Shown here one piece after another: positions 17,186-25,821 of a DNA stretch of 64,000 nt. A model generated the notes under the pieces. It had not been told where the DNA came from and ran no database searches. It was given only the letters and a program-made list of their open reading frames with translations. Source of the stretch: Sulfuricurvum kujiense DSM 16994 (lineage in GTDB: Bacteria; Campylobacterota; Campylobacteria; Campylobacterales; Sulfurimonadaceae); the NCBI RefSeq assembly GCF_000183725.1, contig NC_014762.1:1240001-1304000 (forward strand), given 5' to 3'. The position numbers were made by a program, and so were the translations under genes. Every line of letters begins with the position of its first letter. Within the stretch, counting starts at the first letter, position 1.

Positions 17186-18264
17186 GCCGAATCTTTTGGT
17201 CTATCGTGGGGAAAGAGCTGATCGCCTTTATGCGCTCATGGCAGCTTGTCGTAGTCGTGCTGTATATGTTTATTTTTGAAGTATACATCGCCGGAAGCGG
17301 TATCGAGATCAATCCCCGAAATGTTGCGGTGGGATATGTCGACGCCACGGGGGGAGGGTTGAGCCAAAAAATCCTTACCCGTCTCCACGGCCCCGAATTT
17401 CTCCCACCGCGCCGTTTTAACTCTCAGCAGGAACTGAGCCGTGCGATATTTGATAAAGAGATTATCGTCGGGCTTATTTTTGATGATGATTTTGAGAAAA
17501 AATGGCGTCAAAACAAAAGAACGCAGCTTGACGTGCTGATGGATGCGACGGCCGCGTCACAGGCCTATACGACCCTGAACTATCTTCAGCACATCGTGTT
17601 GGATATCTCAAAGCCTGATATTCCCGTCGATATCGTTACCCACAAGCTTTTTAACGAGAATGCCGATAATCATACCTTTATGGCGCTGACGGAACTGCTC
17701 TCCATTACGACAATGCTCTCCATCATATTGACCGCCGTCGTATTTGTGCGGGAAAAAGAGCAGGGGACCTGGGACCTGATGCTTTTGATGCCGGTCAATC
17801 CCAAGATTATTATTCTCGCAAAATCGTTTTCACAGATAATCATTGTCATGGCGGGGATCGTCATCTCGTTGGGATTTGTCGTACTGGGGACATTTAATGT
17901 GCCCGTCAACGGATCGCTGTGGGCTTTTTTGTTTTTGAGTTTTTTCTTTGTCTTTGCCAGTGCCGGCATAGGGCTGTTTATTGCGGCGATTGCCCGTGAC
18001 GTGATGCAGGTAGCACAGCTCTCTATCGTCGTGATGATGCCGTTAATCTTTTTAAGCGGTGCGTGGACCCCGATATATGCCATGCATCCGGCGATGCAAT
18101 ACCTATCCTACATATCGCCGCTGCGCTACTATATCGAGGGAAGCGAGAGCATTTTTTACCGCGGAACGGAGTGGATTGACCTGTGGCCTTATTTTATGGG
18201 TGTTATAGCGGTCGGAGGGGTAATGTACCTGATCGGATTTCGAAAAATCGGACGGCTCTTTTAA
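17182..18264 (+). CDS. ABC-2 type permease, second subunit
   Basis: The second half of the exporter pore. The 360-residue protein repeats the architecture of its neighbour: helix at about 18-40, extracytoplasmic domain, then five helices from about 170, with the coupling segment VREKEQGTWDLMLLMP. It is a diverged paralogue of the first permease, as in YbhR. AAAGGAG precedes the ATG. It ends the exporter operon; the Kef-type gene begins 60 bases on. Confidence 0.9.
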   Translation: MSRIFWSIVGKELIAFMRSWQLVVVVLYMFIFEVYIAGSGIEINPRNVAVGYVDATGGGLSQKILTRLHGPEFLPPRRFNSQQELSRAIFDKEIIVGLIFDDDFEKKWRQNKRTQLDVLMDATAASQAYTTLNYLQHIVLDISKPDIPVDIVTHKLFNENADNHTFMALTELLSITTMLSIILTAVVFVREKEQGTWDLMLLMPVNPKIIILAKSFSQIIIVMAGIVISLGFVVLGTFNVPVNGSLWAFLFLSFFFVFASAGIGLFIAAIARDVMQVAQLSIVVMMPLIFLSGAWTPIYAMHPAMQYLSYISPLRYYIEGSESIFYRGTEWIDLWPYFMGVIAVGGVMYLIGFRKIGRLF

Positions 18265-18323
18265 GAAACACTTGATTAAGGCTTTTGCGTTACAATTATC
18301 CAAAAGAAAAAGTGGGAGAGCGT

Positions 18324-19925
18324 GTGCTGGCCATTATCGTAACGACACTACTGCTCTCTTTGCTTATCAATATTTTTCTTCGAAAAATTTATTTGCCCAC
18401 AATCATAGGATACATATTAACGGGGACGCTTATCGCATACCTGTTTAATCTGCATGAAGCGATTCATAATCACGAGCTCAAAGAAATAGCCGAATTCGGT
18501 GTTGTGTTTCTGATGTTTACGATCGGATTGGAATTTTCACTCGCCCATTTGAAGCGCATGAAACATGAGGTCTTCATCACCGGCACACTCCAAATATTTC
18601 TGACCTCATCGATTGTTTTCTTTGTCACCTATTACGCATTAGGGTTTGAGCAAAAATCGTCGATTATCATATCGATCGTCATCGCCCTCTCATCAACGGC
18701 TATCGTTCTCAAATTATTGAATGAAAGCGGTGAGATAAATCGCAGACACGGACAAAGAGCAATGGGTATTTTGATAATGCAGGATATTGCGGTTATCCCT
18801 ATTTTGCTTATTATCGGTTTTATGAGCGGCAGTACGGATGATATATCTTCGGCATTGCGCAATATGCTGGTCAGTGCCGTAGCCCTATTGGCATTTTTAT
18901 GGATATTCGGAAAATATATACTGGAGCCATTTTTAACCCAGATTTTTAAAACGAATTCCGATGAGCTATTTGTCGGAAGCGTTTTGTTCTTGGCGATAGG
19001 GGCATCGTATGTTGCCCATTTTTTCGGATTTTCGTATTCATTGGGGGCGTTTGTCGCGGGGATGCTGATCGCCGAAACAAAATACAAACATCAGGCCGAA
19101 GCTGATCTGATACCCTTTAGAGACCTGCTGCTGGGAATCTTTTTCATCACGGTAGGGATGCAAATAGATTTTTTTATTCTGATTGCCCGGATACATATTA
19201 TCTTAGCGCTTTTGCTGGGTGTAATGGTGCTGAAATTTATCATCATTTTCGGCTTGATTAGGGTTAATGAAAGCAAAAGAGTCAGTTTGAAAACGGCTTT
19301 CAGTCTTGTACAGATCGGTGAGTTTTCTCTGGCAATCTTGGAATTGGCACGTTCAAATGAACTTATTGCCCAGCCCTACGGTCAAATAATGATCGCGACG
19401 ATCGTTTTATCCATGATCATTACTCCGCTGATTTTGAAACATCTGACACCACTGACCGATATGCTGCAGAAACAAGAAGACGAGCAAATCGAACATCTTA
19501 TAGATTCGGATGGCTTCAAAAACCATACGGTGATTCTCGGTTTCGGAGAATTCGGGCGAAATGTCGCCGCGGCTTTGAAAGAAAAGGGCGAATTCTATTT
19601 AGCCATCGAAAATAACATCAATACCTTTCATGCGATACAGAAAATGGGAGAGCCGGCTATTTTTGGAAATACGCTCAAAAAAGAGGTATTAAAAAAAGCC
19701 AATATACAGATGGCGAAGTACGTTATCGTGGCTATCGACAATCCGGCAAAGCTTTATCATGTCTGCCAAACGATACAGCAGTTTGTGGATAGCTCAAAAA
19801 TCATCGTCAAAGTTCATACGCAGCACGAAAAAAATATTATTGCCGAACTCGGTATCAGTAATATTATTATTGAAAATGACGTGATGAGCCAGATGGTTTC
19901 ACGGTTGATTATGAAAAGCGAATAA
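18324..19925 (+). CDS. Kef-type monovalent cation:proton antiporter
   Basis: A CPA2-family exchanger, probably for potassium or sodium against protons, in the inner membrane. The 533-residue protein has about 12 membrane segments (about 1-385) with the KefB pattern YLPTIIGYILTGTLIAY, followed by a TrkA-N/RCK domain (about 405-530) whose nucleotide-binding motif is VILGFGEFGRNVA. I place the start at GTG 18324-18326 because GGGAGAG lies three bases upstream and the first helix then follows at once. A TTG at 18285 would add 13 residues without such a site. It converges with the MFS gene. Confidence 0.87.
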   Translation: MLAIIVTTLLLSLLINIFLRKIYLPTIIGYILTGTLIAYLFNLHEAIHNHELKEIAEFGVVFLMFTIGLEFSLAHLKRMKHEVFITGTLQIFLTSSIVFFVTYYALGFEQKSSIIISIVIALSSTAIVLKLLNESGEINRRHGQRAMGILIMQDIAVIPILLIIGFMSGSTDDISSALRNMLVSAVALLAFLWIFGKYILEPFLTQIFKTNSDELFVGSVLFLAIGASYVAHFFGFSYSLGAFVAGMLIAETKYKHQAEADLIPFRDLLLGIFFITVGMQIDFFILIARIHIILALLLGVMVLKFIIIFGLIRVNESKRVSLKTAFSLVQIGEFSLAILELARSNELIAQPYGQIMIATIVLSMIITPLILKHLTPLTDMLQKQEDEQIEHLIDSDGFKNHTVILGFGEFGRNVAAALKEKGEFYLAIENNINTFHAIQKMGEPAIFGNTLKKEVLKKANIQMAKYVIVAIDNPAKLYHVCQTIQQFVDSSKIIVKVHTQHEKNIIAELGISNIIIENDVMSQMVSRLIMKSE

Positions 19926-19936
19926 AGAAAAAGAGT

Positions 19937-21103
19937 TTACGCTTTCAATCGGTTTCGCATGAGAAACAGGGCAATCGATAGGATAATCGCCGCGATCGAT
20001 GCAATCCAGAAGACGACGCTGCTTCCGATATGATCCCATAGCCATCCCGCACATACCAAAGAGATGAGGGTCGAGAATCCGACTGCCGTATAATAGATGC
20101 CGTATGCGGTGGCTTTTAGCTCAAGCGGCGCGGTATCGGAGATGACGGCTTTTGCCAGCGCATTGAACCCCCCGGCAAAAAAACCGTAGATCGCAAATGC
20201 GATCCATACCCCGTAGATACTTTCGGCAGCGATGGATAATGCTCCCAGCCCGAAAGCCAGATAAACGACGCTTAAAAGTGCCGGTTTTCCGAAACGGTCT
20301 GAGAGTTTTCCGATGGGGATGGCGAACGCCGACTGGGTCAGATTATAGAGGGCGTAGGCCAGAGGAATCATCGCTAATGCCAAGCCGTTGTTTTCGGCTT
20401 TGAGAAGCATGAACGAATAGTTCATCGCAAAAAGGCTAAACAGGCTCTGAAAACCGACCAGCCAGTAAAACGGCTTTGAAAGCGATTCGGGTCTGAAACG
20501 GCGCTCGGCTGAGGGTTTAAACGGGGTATCGGTGACAAGAAAGATAAGAATTGCCATCGAGATGAGACCGGGAATGAGACTGAGGGCAAAGACGGTACGA
20601 AACGACTCTTCGCTATTTCCCCAAAACCAGAGAACACAAAATGCGCTCAACGAACCCGCCAGTGCCCCCGCACCGTCCATCATTTTATGAAATCCGAAAA
20701 CAAAACCGCTGATCTCTTTGGGTGTGGATGCGCTGATAAGAGCGTCACGGGGGGCGACACGGATCCCTTTTGAAAGACGGTCTCCGATACGGATCGTGGC
20801 GATCATGGTTGCACTTTGGGCGAAAAAAGCGAGGGGTTTGATGAGATTGGAGAGTCCGTATCCGAGAACGACGATCCCTTTTCGTTTTCCCAGACGGTCG
20901 GAATAAAAGCCTGAGAGGGCGATCAGCATGGCGACACCGAATTCAGCGGCACCTTCGATCAGACCGATTTCACTTTTAGTCGCGTGTAAAAAACGCTCCA
21001 AAAAAATAGGGAGAAGGGGGAGAATCATCTCGGTTGAAAAATCGGTAAAAAAGCTGTTAGCTCCTAACGCGATGATATTTCGGTTTAGCGATAAGAGCTT
21101 CAT
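19937..21103 (-). CDS. major facilitator superfamily transporter
   Basis: An inner-membrane exporter or permease of unknown substrate. The 388-residue protein has 12 predicted helices and MFS loop motifs, including GFYSDRLGKRKGIVVLGYG between helices 2 and 3 and GKLSDRFGKPALL between helices 8 and 9. It begins nine bases after the DUF190 stop, so it is in the crcB transcript. That placement suggests an ion-stress role but does not prove it. Confidence 0.87.
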   Translation of the reverse strand: MKLLSLNRNIIALGANSFFTDFSTEMILPLLPIFLERFLHATKSEIGLIEGAAEFGVAMLIALSGFYSDRLGKRKGIVVLGYGLSNLIKPLAFFAQSATMIATIRIGDRLSKGIRVAPRDALISASTPKEISGFVFGFHKMMDGAGALAGSLSAFCVLWFWGNSEESFRTVFALSLIPGLISMAILIFLVTDTPFKPSAERRFRPESLSKPFYWLVGFQSLFSLFAMNYSFMLLKAENNGLALAMIPLAYALYNLTQSAFAIPIGKLSDRFGKPALLSVVYLAFGLGALSIAAESIYGVWIAFAIYGFFAGGFNALAKAVISDTAPLELKATAYGIYYTAVGFSTLISLVCAGWLWDHIGSSVVFWIASIAAIILSIALFLMRNRLKA

Positions 21104-21112
21104 TAAAAGGGA

Positions 21113-21424
21113 TTAGATCGTTCCGTATTCGATGGCGGTTTTGGTATAAAAAAGATTGGGTTTTTCCGTTTCCAAAAAGGTGAAAAGACGATCGCATGCT
21201 TCCGCATCGGCAATCATGATGATCTCAAGCGGCTGATCGGTCAGCTCGAAAAATGAGGCAGAATGCCATTTTCCGTCATGTCCGAGCCCTTTGGAAGCAT
21301 TCGTCACGGTTACGCCGCTGATACCGGCTTTCTGAGCGATCTCTTCGAGCCAATCAGCGATACTCGCACCGTTATGACGGCGGCTTCGAAGGGTATAAAA
21401 AGTGAGTTGAAATCCTGTTTTCAT
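21113..21424 (-). CDS. DUF190 protein next to fluoride channel gene
   Basis: A small cytosolic protein of 103 residues of the DUF190 family, a PII-like ferredoxin fold. Family features are the opening beta strand ([10 protein letters not shown]), the middle [15 protein letters not shown], and the [18 protein letters not shown] helix. Members often sit beside crcB, and a regulatory or sensing role for fluoride export is suspected but not shown. It overlaps the crcB stop by four bases. Confidence 0.82.
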   Translation of the reverse strand: MKTGFQLTFYTLRSRRHNGASIADWLEEIAQKAGISGVTVTNASKGLGHDGKWHSASFFELTDQPLEIIMIADAEACDRLFTFLETEKPNLFYTKTAIEYGTI

Positions 21425-21813
21425 AGTGTCCCCTTATTTTGAAGATAGAGCATGCTGGCGATCCCTAAAAAGGTCATGATCAGCGATCCGCCGACGTGTA
21501 AAATGACTCCCGTCGCGGCATGGGTTAATCGCCCCTCTTGAATAGCGGTGACGATTTCGGCGCTGAAGGTGCTAAAGGTGGTCAATCCCCCTAAAAATCC
21601 GGTGATGATAAAGAGCTTCCATTCAGGCGAAAGCGAGGTATTGGTTGCAAAAAAAGCGATAGCGATACCGATCAGATAGCCGCCTAAAATATTGGCACTG
21701 AGCGTTCCGAGCGGAACGGCGGGATAGAGCGAATTGAATTTAAGTCCTAAAAACCATCGCAGCAGCGCACCGATTCCTGCACCTGATACGATAGCGGCTA
21801 TGGAATAGATCAT
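21421..21813 (-). CDS. crcB: fluoride channel CrcB/Fluc
   Basis: A dimeric membrane channel that lets fluoride leave the cytosol. The 130-residue protein has four helices and the family motifs [25 protein letters not shown] (with the pore Asn) and [13 protein letters not shown] (with the conserved Phe/Thr/Ser track). Single-gene form, so it would act as an antiparallel homodimer. I looked for a fluoride riboswitch in the 42-base leader and did not see one. Confidence 0.93.
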   Translation of the reverse strand: MIYSIAAIVSGAGIGALLRWFLGLKFNSLYPAVPLGTLSANILGGYLIGIAIAFFATNTSLSPEWKLFIITGFLGGLTTFSTFSAEIVTAIQEGRLTHAATGVILHVGGSLIMTFLGIASMLYLQNKGTL

Positions 21814-21847
21814 TTATGAACCTGATAGGGATAATTTAGTTGTCACA

Positions 21848-21853
21848 ATTATA
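21848..21853 (-). promoter_or_regulatory. candidate -10 box for crcB-DUF190-MFS
   Basis: TATAAT on the minus strand lies 35 bases upstream of the crcB ATG, in the short gap after the thioredoxin-like gene. No clear -35 is visible. If used, it would make the fluoride genes a unit separate from the arsenic locus. Confidence 0.4.
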
Positions 21854-21855
21854 GC

Positions 21856-22086
21856 TTATCCTAGAAATGCTGATATTTCCTCTACACTTAAAACGCGTCC
21901 CGTCGATTTGACGATACCGTCAATGACCAGACCGGGTGTACTCATGACGCCGTAGCCCATGATTTTTTGGAGATCAGAGACTTTTTCGATTTGGACGAAT
22001 TTGCCGCTTTGTGCAACCGCCTGTTTTACTTTCATCTCCAGTTCGTTGCATTTGGCACATCCGGTGCCGAGTATTTCAATCTTCAT
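21856..22086 (-). CDS. small thioredoxin/glutaredoxin-like protein
   Basis: A 76-residue protein with a CAKC redox motif at residues 10-13 near the N-terminus and the VMSTPGLVIDG cis-proline segment, as in the MTH895/'redox-active disulfide protein 2' group. Such proteins are often encoded with COG0701 permeases. The ATG at 22084-22086 is chosen because AGGAG lies nine bases upstream and it overlaps the preceding stop by four bases; an ATG seven codons upstream lacks support. It may keep cysteines of the permease or of the arsenate reductases reduced. Confidence 0.85.
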   Translation of the reverse strand: MKIEILGTGCAKCNELEMKVKQAVAQSGKFVQIEKVSDLQKIMGYGVMSTPGLVIDGIVKSTGRVLSVEEISAFLG

Positions 22087-22343
22087 TGTTTTTCTCCTAG
22101 TAAACATTTCTGCATCATCGGTGCAAGGGTTTGAGCGTCAACATCGCCCGTGATGGTTATTGTAGCAAAACCGTCTTGACCTGTGACATCAATCGATTTG
22201 ATTTTTTGCATCATGTCAGGATCACAGCTGCAGGCACATTCACCGTTCTTGCATAACTCGATCTTTGCATTGAGTTCATCTGTTTTAAATCCTGAAAGAA
22301 TAGCTTTGACTCCGTCTTTTTGGTTGCTGATATTAATATTCAT
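22083..22343 (-). CDS. 86-residue protein with a four-cysteine cluster
   Basis: I do not recognise the family. The protein is soluble, without signal or membrane segment, and has Cys31, Cys36, Cys38 and Cys40 within ten residues (CKNGECACSCD) plus Cys80. A short beta-strand-rich part follows (FATITITGDVDA). The cluster could bind a metal or a trivalent metalloid. It is sandwiched between the COG0701 permease gene (eight-base gap) and the thioredoxin-like gene (four-base overlap), so it belongs to that operon. Possibilities are a metallochaperone for the permease or a small redox partner. Confidence 0.75.
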   Translation of the reverse strand: MNINISNQKDGVKAILSGFKTDELNAKIELCKNGECACSCDPDMMQKIKSIDVTGQDGFATITITGDVDAQTLAPMMQKCLLGEKQ

Positions 22344-22351
22344 ATTAAATC

Positions 22352-23296
22352 CTATAAAATGGTGTTAAAGATAAAGCCGATACCCATTATACCCGCTCCG
22401 ATGATGGCAAAAAAGAGGGCAATCAAGCGGATATGGAGAATCTGTTTGAGGATGATCGCCTCAGGGAGGCTCAGGGCGGTGACCGCCATCATAAACGACA
22501 GTGCCGAGCCTAACAGCATCCCTTTTTGGGTCAGCACTTCGACCAGCGGCATCACCCCCGCCGCGGAGGCGTACATCGGTATCCCCATCAATACGGCGAC
22601 GGGCACGGTATACCATGCATCTCCGCCGGCATACGTTGCGATAAATTCGGCAGGGACATAGCCGTGAAACCACGCCCCCACACCGACCCCGACCATTACC
22701 CACAGATAGATTTTGGCGAATATGTCGCGCGTATTGCTCCATGCCTCGTTCACCCGTTCTTTAAACGGCGGTTTATAGGTCGGCAGCTCGATATCGCCCG
22801 AGAGTGGCGGCACCGTGATCAGAACGTATTTCTCGACGTTGAAACGACCGATGATCCATCCACCCAAAATGGCGATAAAGAGACCGAATCCGATGTAGAT
22901 AGCGGTAATTTTCCACCCGAAGAGGCTAAAGAGCATGGCGATCGCGATTTCGTTGTTCAGCGGGGCGCTGATGAGGAAACTGAACGTCACGCCGATGGGG
23001 ATACGCGCCTGCAAAAATCCCAGAAAGAGGGGGATTGCCGAGCAGGTACAAAACGGGGTGATGATCCCAAAGAGGGCGGCGAGGATATTGCCGGTAAACT
23101 CGCGTTTGCCCGCCAGATAGGCACGTACTTTCTCGGTGTTGAACCAGGTACGCAAAAACGAAACGGCAAAGATGATGGAGAGGAGTAAAAACCAGATTTT
23201 GATCGTATCGTAGAGAAAAAAGTGCAAAGCATCACCCAACCGTCCGGAAAACCCGAGCCAATCGAGGACGATTTTGCCGCTGAATTCCTGCCACAT
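22352..23296 (-). CDS. COG0701/ArsP-like permease
   Basis: An eight- to ten-helix inner-membrane permease of 314 residues. The family signature is intact: GIITPFCTCSAIPLFLGF and later FLISAPLNNE. In the related ArsP, comparable cysteines bind trivalent organoarsenicals. Whether this one exports organoarsenicals, arsenite or something else is not clear from sequence. It starts two bases after the arsC stop and lies in the arsR transcript, which supports an arsenic link. Confidence 0.85.
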   Translation of the reverse strand: MWQEFSGKIVLDWLGFSGRLGDALHFFLYDTIKIWFLLLSIIFAVSFLRTWFNTEKVRAYLAGKREFTGNILAALFGIITPFCTCSAIPLFLGFLQARIPIGVTFSFLISAPLNNEIAIAMLFSLFGWKITAIYIGFGLFIAILGGWIIGRFNVEKYVLITVPPLSGDIELPTYKPPFKERVNEAWSNTRDIFAKIYLWVMVGVGVGAWFHGYVPAEFIATYAGGDAWYTVPVAVLMGIPMYASAAGVMPLVEVLTQKGMLLGSALSFMMAVTALSLPEAIILKQILHIRLIALFFAIIGAGIMGIGFIFNTIL

Positions 23297-23298
23297 GA

Positions 23299-23703
23299 TC
23301 AGTCACACAACTCGGATTTGACGATAGGAAGCAACTCTTTTTCTATCAGATCGAGTGTTTTTGCGTACTCTTCAACCGCCTTACCACTCGGGTCTTCGAA
23401 AGCGACATGGATCGTTTTGACCGCTTTGGGGAACATCGGGCAGGTTTCATGGGCATGGTCGCAGACGGTGACAACGAGATCGAACGGAGTATCGATCACG
23501 GTATCGATCACTTTGGAGTGGTACACATCTTTCCAATACCCTTTTTCTTCCAGCAGAGACTGAGCGTTCGGATTGACTTTGCCGCTTGCTTTGACGCCCG
23601 AGCTTTGCGCATACACGCAATCGCCCATTTTAGCATTGATCAGCGCTTCGGCCATGATTGAGCGGCAGCTGTTGCCGGTGCAGAGGATAAGAACATTTTT
23701 CAT
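23299..23703 (-). CDS. arsC: arsenate reductase, low-molecular-weight phosphatase fold
   Basis: Reduces arsenate to arsenite in the cytosol. The 134-residue protein has the P-loop LCTGNSCRS with Cys8 and Cys13, and the redox pair Cys81 and Cys88 (CDHAHETC), matching the thioredoxin-coupled Cys10/Cys82/Cys89 layout of plasmid pI258 ArsC. The start is the ATG that overlaps the arsR stop by four bases; the open frame extends 45 codons further, but through arsR. It lies between arsR and the permease. Confidence 0.92.
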   Translation of the reverse strand: MKNVLILCTGNSCRSIMAEALINAKMGDCVYAQSSGVKASGKVNPNAQSLLEEKGYWKDVYHSKVIDTVIDTPFDLVVTVCDHAHETCPMFPKAVKTIHVAFEDPSGKAVEEYAKTLDLIEKELLPIVKSELCD

Positions 23704-24023
23704 AGGGTACAACCTTCGTTTTGGGATAATTTTTTCAAGGGAGGCAAATCGAGATTTAGACAGCGGATTTCCGCTAACGCTTCGCTGCGGAAACGATCCA
23801 GCGGAGAACGGATAGAATAATAGGCCCACGTGCCGCACCGATCCACCCGTAAAAAGCCGCCGTCTTTCAGGATTTTGAGATGACGGGAGAGGCGTGATTG
23901 GATCATCCCGAAACTCTCCTGCATATCACAGACGCACAGTGCTCCGTGCGTATCCAAAAAAGCGAGGAGCTTCACGCGTGTTTCATCGTTTAGCGCCGAT
24001 ACGGTTTCTAAGAAGATATCCAT
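23700..24023 (-). CDS. arsR: ArsR-family arsenite-responsive repressor
   Basis: A winged-helix repressor that should leave its operator when arsenite binds. The 107-residue protein has ALCVCDMQ at residues 28-35, placing Cys30 and Cys32 in the recognition-helix position of the classic ELCVCDL arsenite site. The DNA-binding helix follows (QSRLSRHLKILKDGGFL). The ATG at 24021-24023 has GGAGGTGA upstream; an in-frame start 14 codons earlier does not. It is the first gene of the minus-strand arsenic set and diverges from arsC2-arsB over a shared operator. Confidence 0.94.
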   Translation of the reverse strand: MDIFLETVSALNDETRVKLLAFLDTHGALCVCDMQESFGMIQSRLSRHLKILKDGGFLRVDRCGTWAYYSIRSPLDRFRSEALAEIRCLNLDLPPLKKLSQNEGCTL

Positions 24024-24043
24024 TGTCACCTCCATTTTACAGC

Positions 24044-24072
24044 ATTGTAACATAAATGAAATCATATATCAA
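24044..24072 (-). promoter_or_regulatory. sigma-70 promoter of the arsR operon
   Basis: On the minus strand, TTGATA (24067-24072) and TACAAT (24044-24049) are separated by exactly 17 bases. The -35 box lies at the edge of the ArsR dyad. Confidence 0.75.
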
Positions 24073-24083
24073 GATATATTGAT
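24068..24083. promoter_or_regulatory. ArsR operator between arsR and arsC2
   Basis: ATCAA and TTGAT form a perfect inverted repeat with six bases between, the spacing common for ArsR/SmtB sites. It overlaps the -35 boxes of both divergent promoters, so one bound dimer could close both. Confidence 0.7.
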
Positions 24084-24107
24084 TTAATATCTGCTTTTAG
24101 CTATAGT
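24079..24107 (+). promoter_or_regulatory. sigma-70 promoter of arsC2-arsB
   Basis: TTGATT (24079-24084) and TATAGT (24102-24107) are separated by exactly 17 bases, 26 bases upstream of the arsC2 ATG. The -35 box is half of the ArsR dyad. Confidence 0.75.
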
Positions 24108-24133
24108 GTTGTCATTAAAATAAAAGGTATACC

Positions 24134-24571
24134 ATGTTGAAAGTATTATTCGTCTGTGTTCATAACAGTGCTCGAAGTCAAATGGCAGAAGCTTTTTTCA
24201 ATCAATATGCGGCAAATACCGATTGTGCCGAAAGTGCAGGGATAGAACCCGGTAAACTCAATTCCTATGTTGTTCAGGCAATGAGCGAAAAAGGAATAGA
24301 TATATCAGCTAATGAAACGAAAGGTGTATTTAATCTTTACAAAGAGGGGCGAACCTACAGTCACGTTATTACGGTTTGTGATGCGGAAGCGGCGCAGCGC
24401 TGCCCAATATTTCCCGGAATAAGCCGGATCATTATGTGGAGTTTTCCCGATCCTTCAACATTTACCGGAAGCGATGAGGAGATCATGCAGCAGGTTCGTG
24501 CTGTCCGTGATACAATCGAAGAAAAAGTAAAGGCATTTATTGCCAATCCGCTTGATGAGAATGTCTTATGA
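24134..24571 (+). CDS. arsC: second arsenate reductase, low-molecular-weight phosphatase fold
   Basis: A 145-residue relative of the arsC on the other side of arsR. The P-loop is [16 protein letters not shown] with Cys8, and two further cysteines, Cys82 and Cys90, lie in CDAEAAQRC. It lacks the second P-loop Cys of its neighbour (Ala13), and its sequence is well diverged, so this is not a recent duplication. It overlaps arsB by four bases and shares the arsC2-arsB promoter. The CVHNSARSQ form is the common thioredoxin-linked ArsC of many bacteria. Confidence 0.9.
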   Translation: MLKVLFVCVHNSARSQMAEAFFNQYAANTDCAESAGIEPGKLNSYVVQAMSEKGIDISANETKGVFNLYKEGRTYSHVITVCDAEAAQRCPIFPGISRIIMWSFPDPSTFTGSDEEIMQQVRAVRDTIEEKVKAFIANPLDENVL

Positions 24572-25821
24572 TTTTAGCTGTTTCTCTTTTTTTAGTGACG
24601 CTCGTTTTTGTCATATGGCAGCCGCGCGGACTGCAAATCGGTACTACGGCTGTTATCGGAGCTGTTGCAGCCGTGGTGTTGGGGGTTGTCAGTATTACCG
24701 ATGTCTGGACGGTCACTTCCATCGTATGGGATGCGACGCTGGCGTTTATCGGGATTATTTTACTCTCGATGGTACTCGATGAGATCGGGTTTTTCGAGTG
24801 GGCGGCGCTCAAGATGGCGCGCCTATCCGGCGGAAACGGTCATCTGATGTTCGTCTATATCCTCATCCTCGGCGCACTCGTATCGGCACTGTTTGCCAAC
24901 GACGGCGCAGCACTGATCCTAACCCCGATCGTACTCGCCAAAATGAAGCACCTCAAAATGAACCCGATCGCGGTTTTCGCCTTTTTGATGGCGGGGGGAT
25001 TTATCGGCGACAGCGCTTCCAATCCGCTCGTAATCTCGAACCTGACCAATATCGTGACGGCGGGGTATTTTGGGATCGGGTTTTGGGAGTATGCCAAAAC
25101 GATGTTCTTGCCGAATCTCCTCAGTATCGTCGCCTCTATTGCGGTATTATGGATTTATTTTCGCAAAGATATTCCCACTTTCATCGATATCACACAGTTG
25201 GCTACACCCGAATCCGCGATCAAAAATATGACGATGTTTCGGCTGAGCTGGTGGTTTTTGGCTCTGCTGATGGCGGGGTATTTCATCGGGGATGCGTATC
25301 ATCTCCCCGTGTCGGTATTTGCCCTCGGCGGTGCACTCGTCTTTTTAGCTATTGCAACCTATTTTAAAGCTACGAAGCCGATTATGACGATCAAGGCTGC
25401 CCCGTGGCAGGTGGTGTGGTTCAGTATCGGCCTCTACGTCGTCGTCTACGGTCTTAAAAACGGGGGATTGACCACCTATCTCGCTGGGGTGATCACCGAG
25501 TTGCAAAGCATGGGGAATGTCTATGCCGTGATAGGAACGGGCTTCCTCTCCGCCATCCTCAGTTCGGTCATGAATAATATGCCGACCATTATGGTGATGG
25601 ATATCGCGATCGCCGAAGCGGGAAATCAAGCACTGGCATATGCCAATATCCTCGGCTGTAACCTCGGACCGAAAATGACCCCGATCGGATCGCTCGCGAC
25701 ACTATTGTGGCTTCACGTTTTGGCGCAAAAAGGGGTCAAGATCGGTTGGGGCGAATACATGAAAGTGGGATTGGTGATTACCCCGCCGGTATTATTGGTA
25801 GCGTTGGTAGGACTCATTTAA
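24568..25821 (+). CDS. arsB: arsenite efflux transporter ArsB
   Basis: Exports arsenite across the inner membrane. The 417-residue protein has 11-12 helices and ArsB/NhaD-family motifs: [35 protein letters not shown] and, near the end, [12 protein letters not shown] and [18 protein letters not shown]. The match to ArsB of the ion-transporter superfamily is strong, rather than to ACR3. It follows arsC2 with an ATGA overlap. Its stop overlaps by four bases the stop of the convergent gene of the Abi cassette. Confidence 0.93.
   Translation: MILAVSLFLVTLVFVIWQPRGLQIGTTAVIGAVAAVVLGVVSITDVWTVTSIVWDATLAFIGIILLSMVLDEIGFFEWAALKMARLSGGNGHLMFVYILILGALVSALFANDGAALILTPIVLAKMKHLKMNPIAVFAFLMAGGFIGDSASNPLVISNLTNIVTAGYFGIGFWEYAKTMFLPNLLSIVASIAVLWIYFRKDIPTFIDITQLATPESAIKNMTMFRLSWWFLALLMAGYFIGDAYHLPVSVFALGGALVFLAIATYFKATKPIMTIKAAPWQVVWFSIGLYVVVYGLKNGGLTTYLAGVITELQSMGNVYAVIGTGFLSAILSSVMNNMPTIMVMDIAIAEAGNQALAYANILGCNLGPKMTPIGSLATLLWLHVLAQKGVKIGWGEYMKVGLVITPPVLLVALVGLI

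Noticed and set aside
21814-21855. Possible fluoride riboswitch upstream of crcB
   Set aside because: The gap is about 42 bases and lacks the conserved GG-GAUGG core and the pseudoknot partner of that riboswitch.
22526-23188. 220-residue open frame opposite the COG0701 permease
   Set aside because: Its composition is highly charged and low in hydrophobic residues, as is typical of the complement of a membrane protein gene; no supporting start signal.
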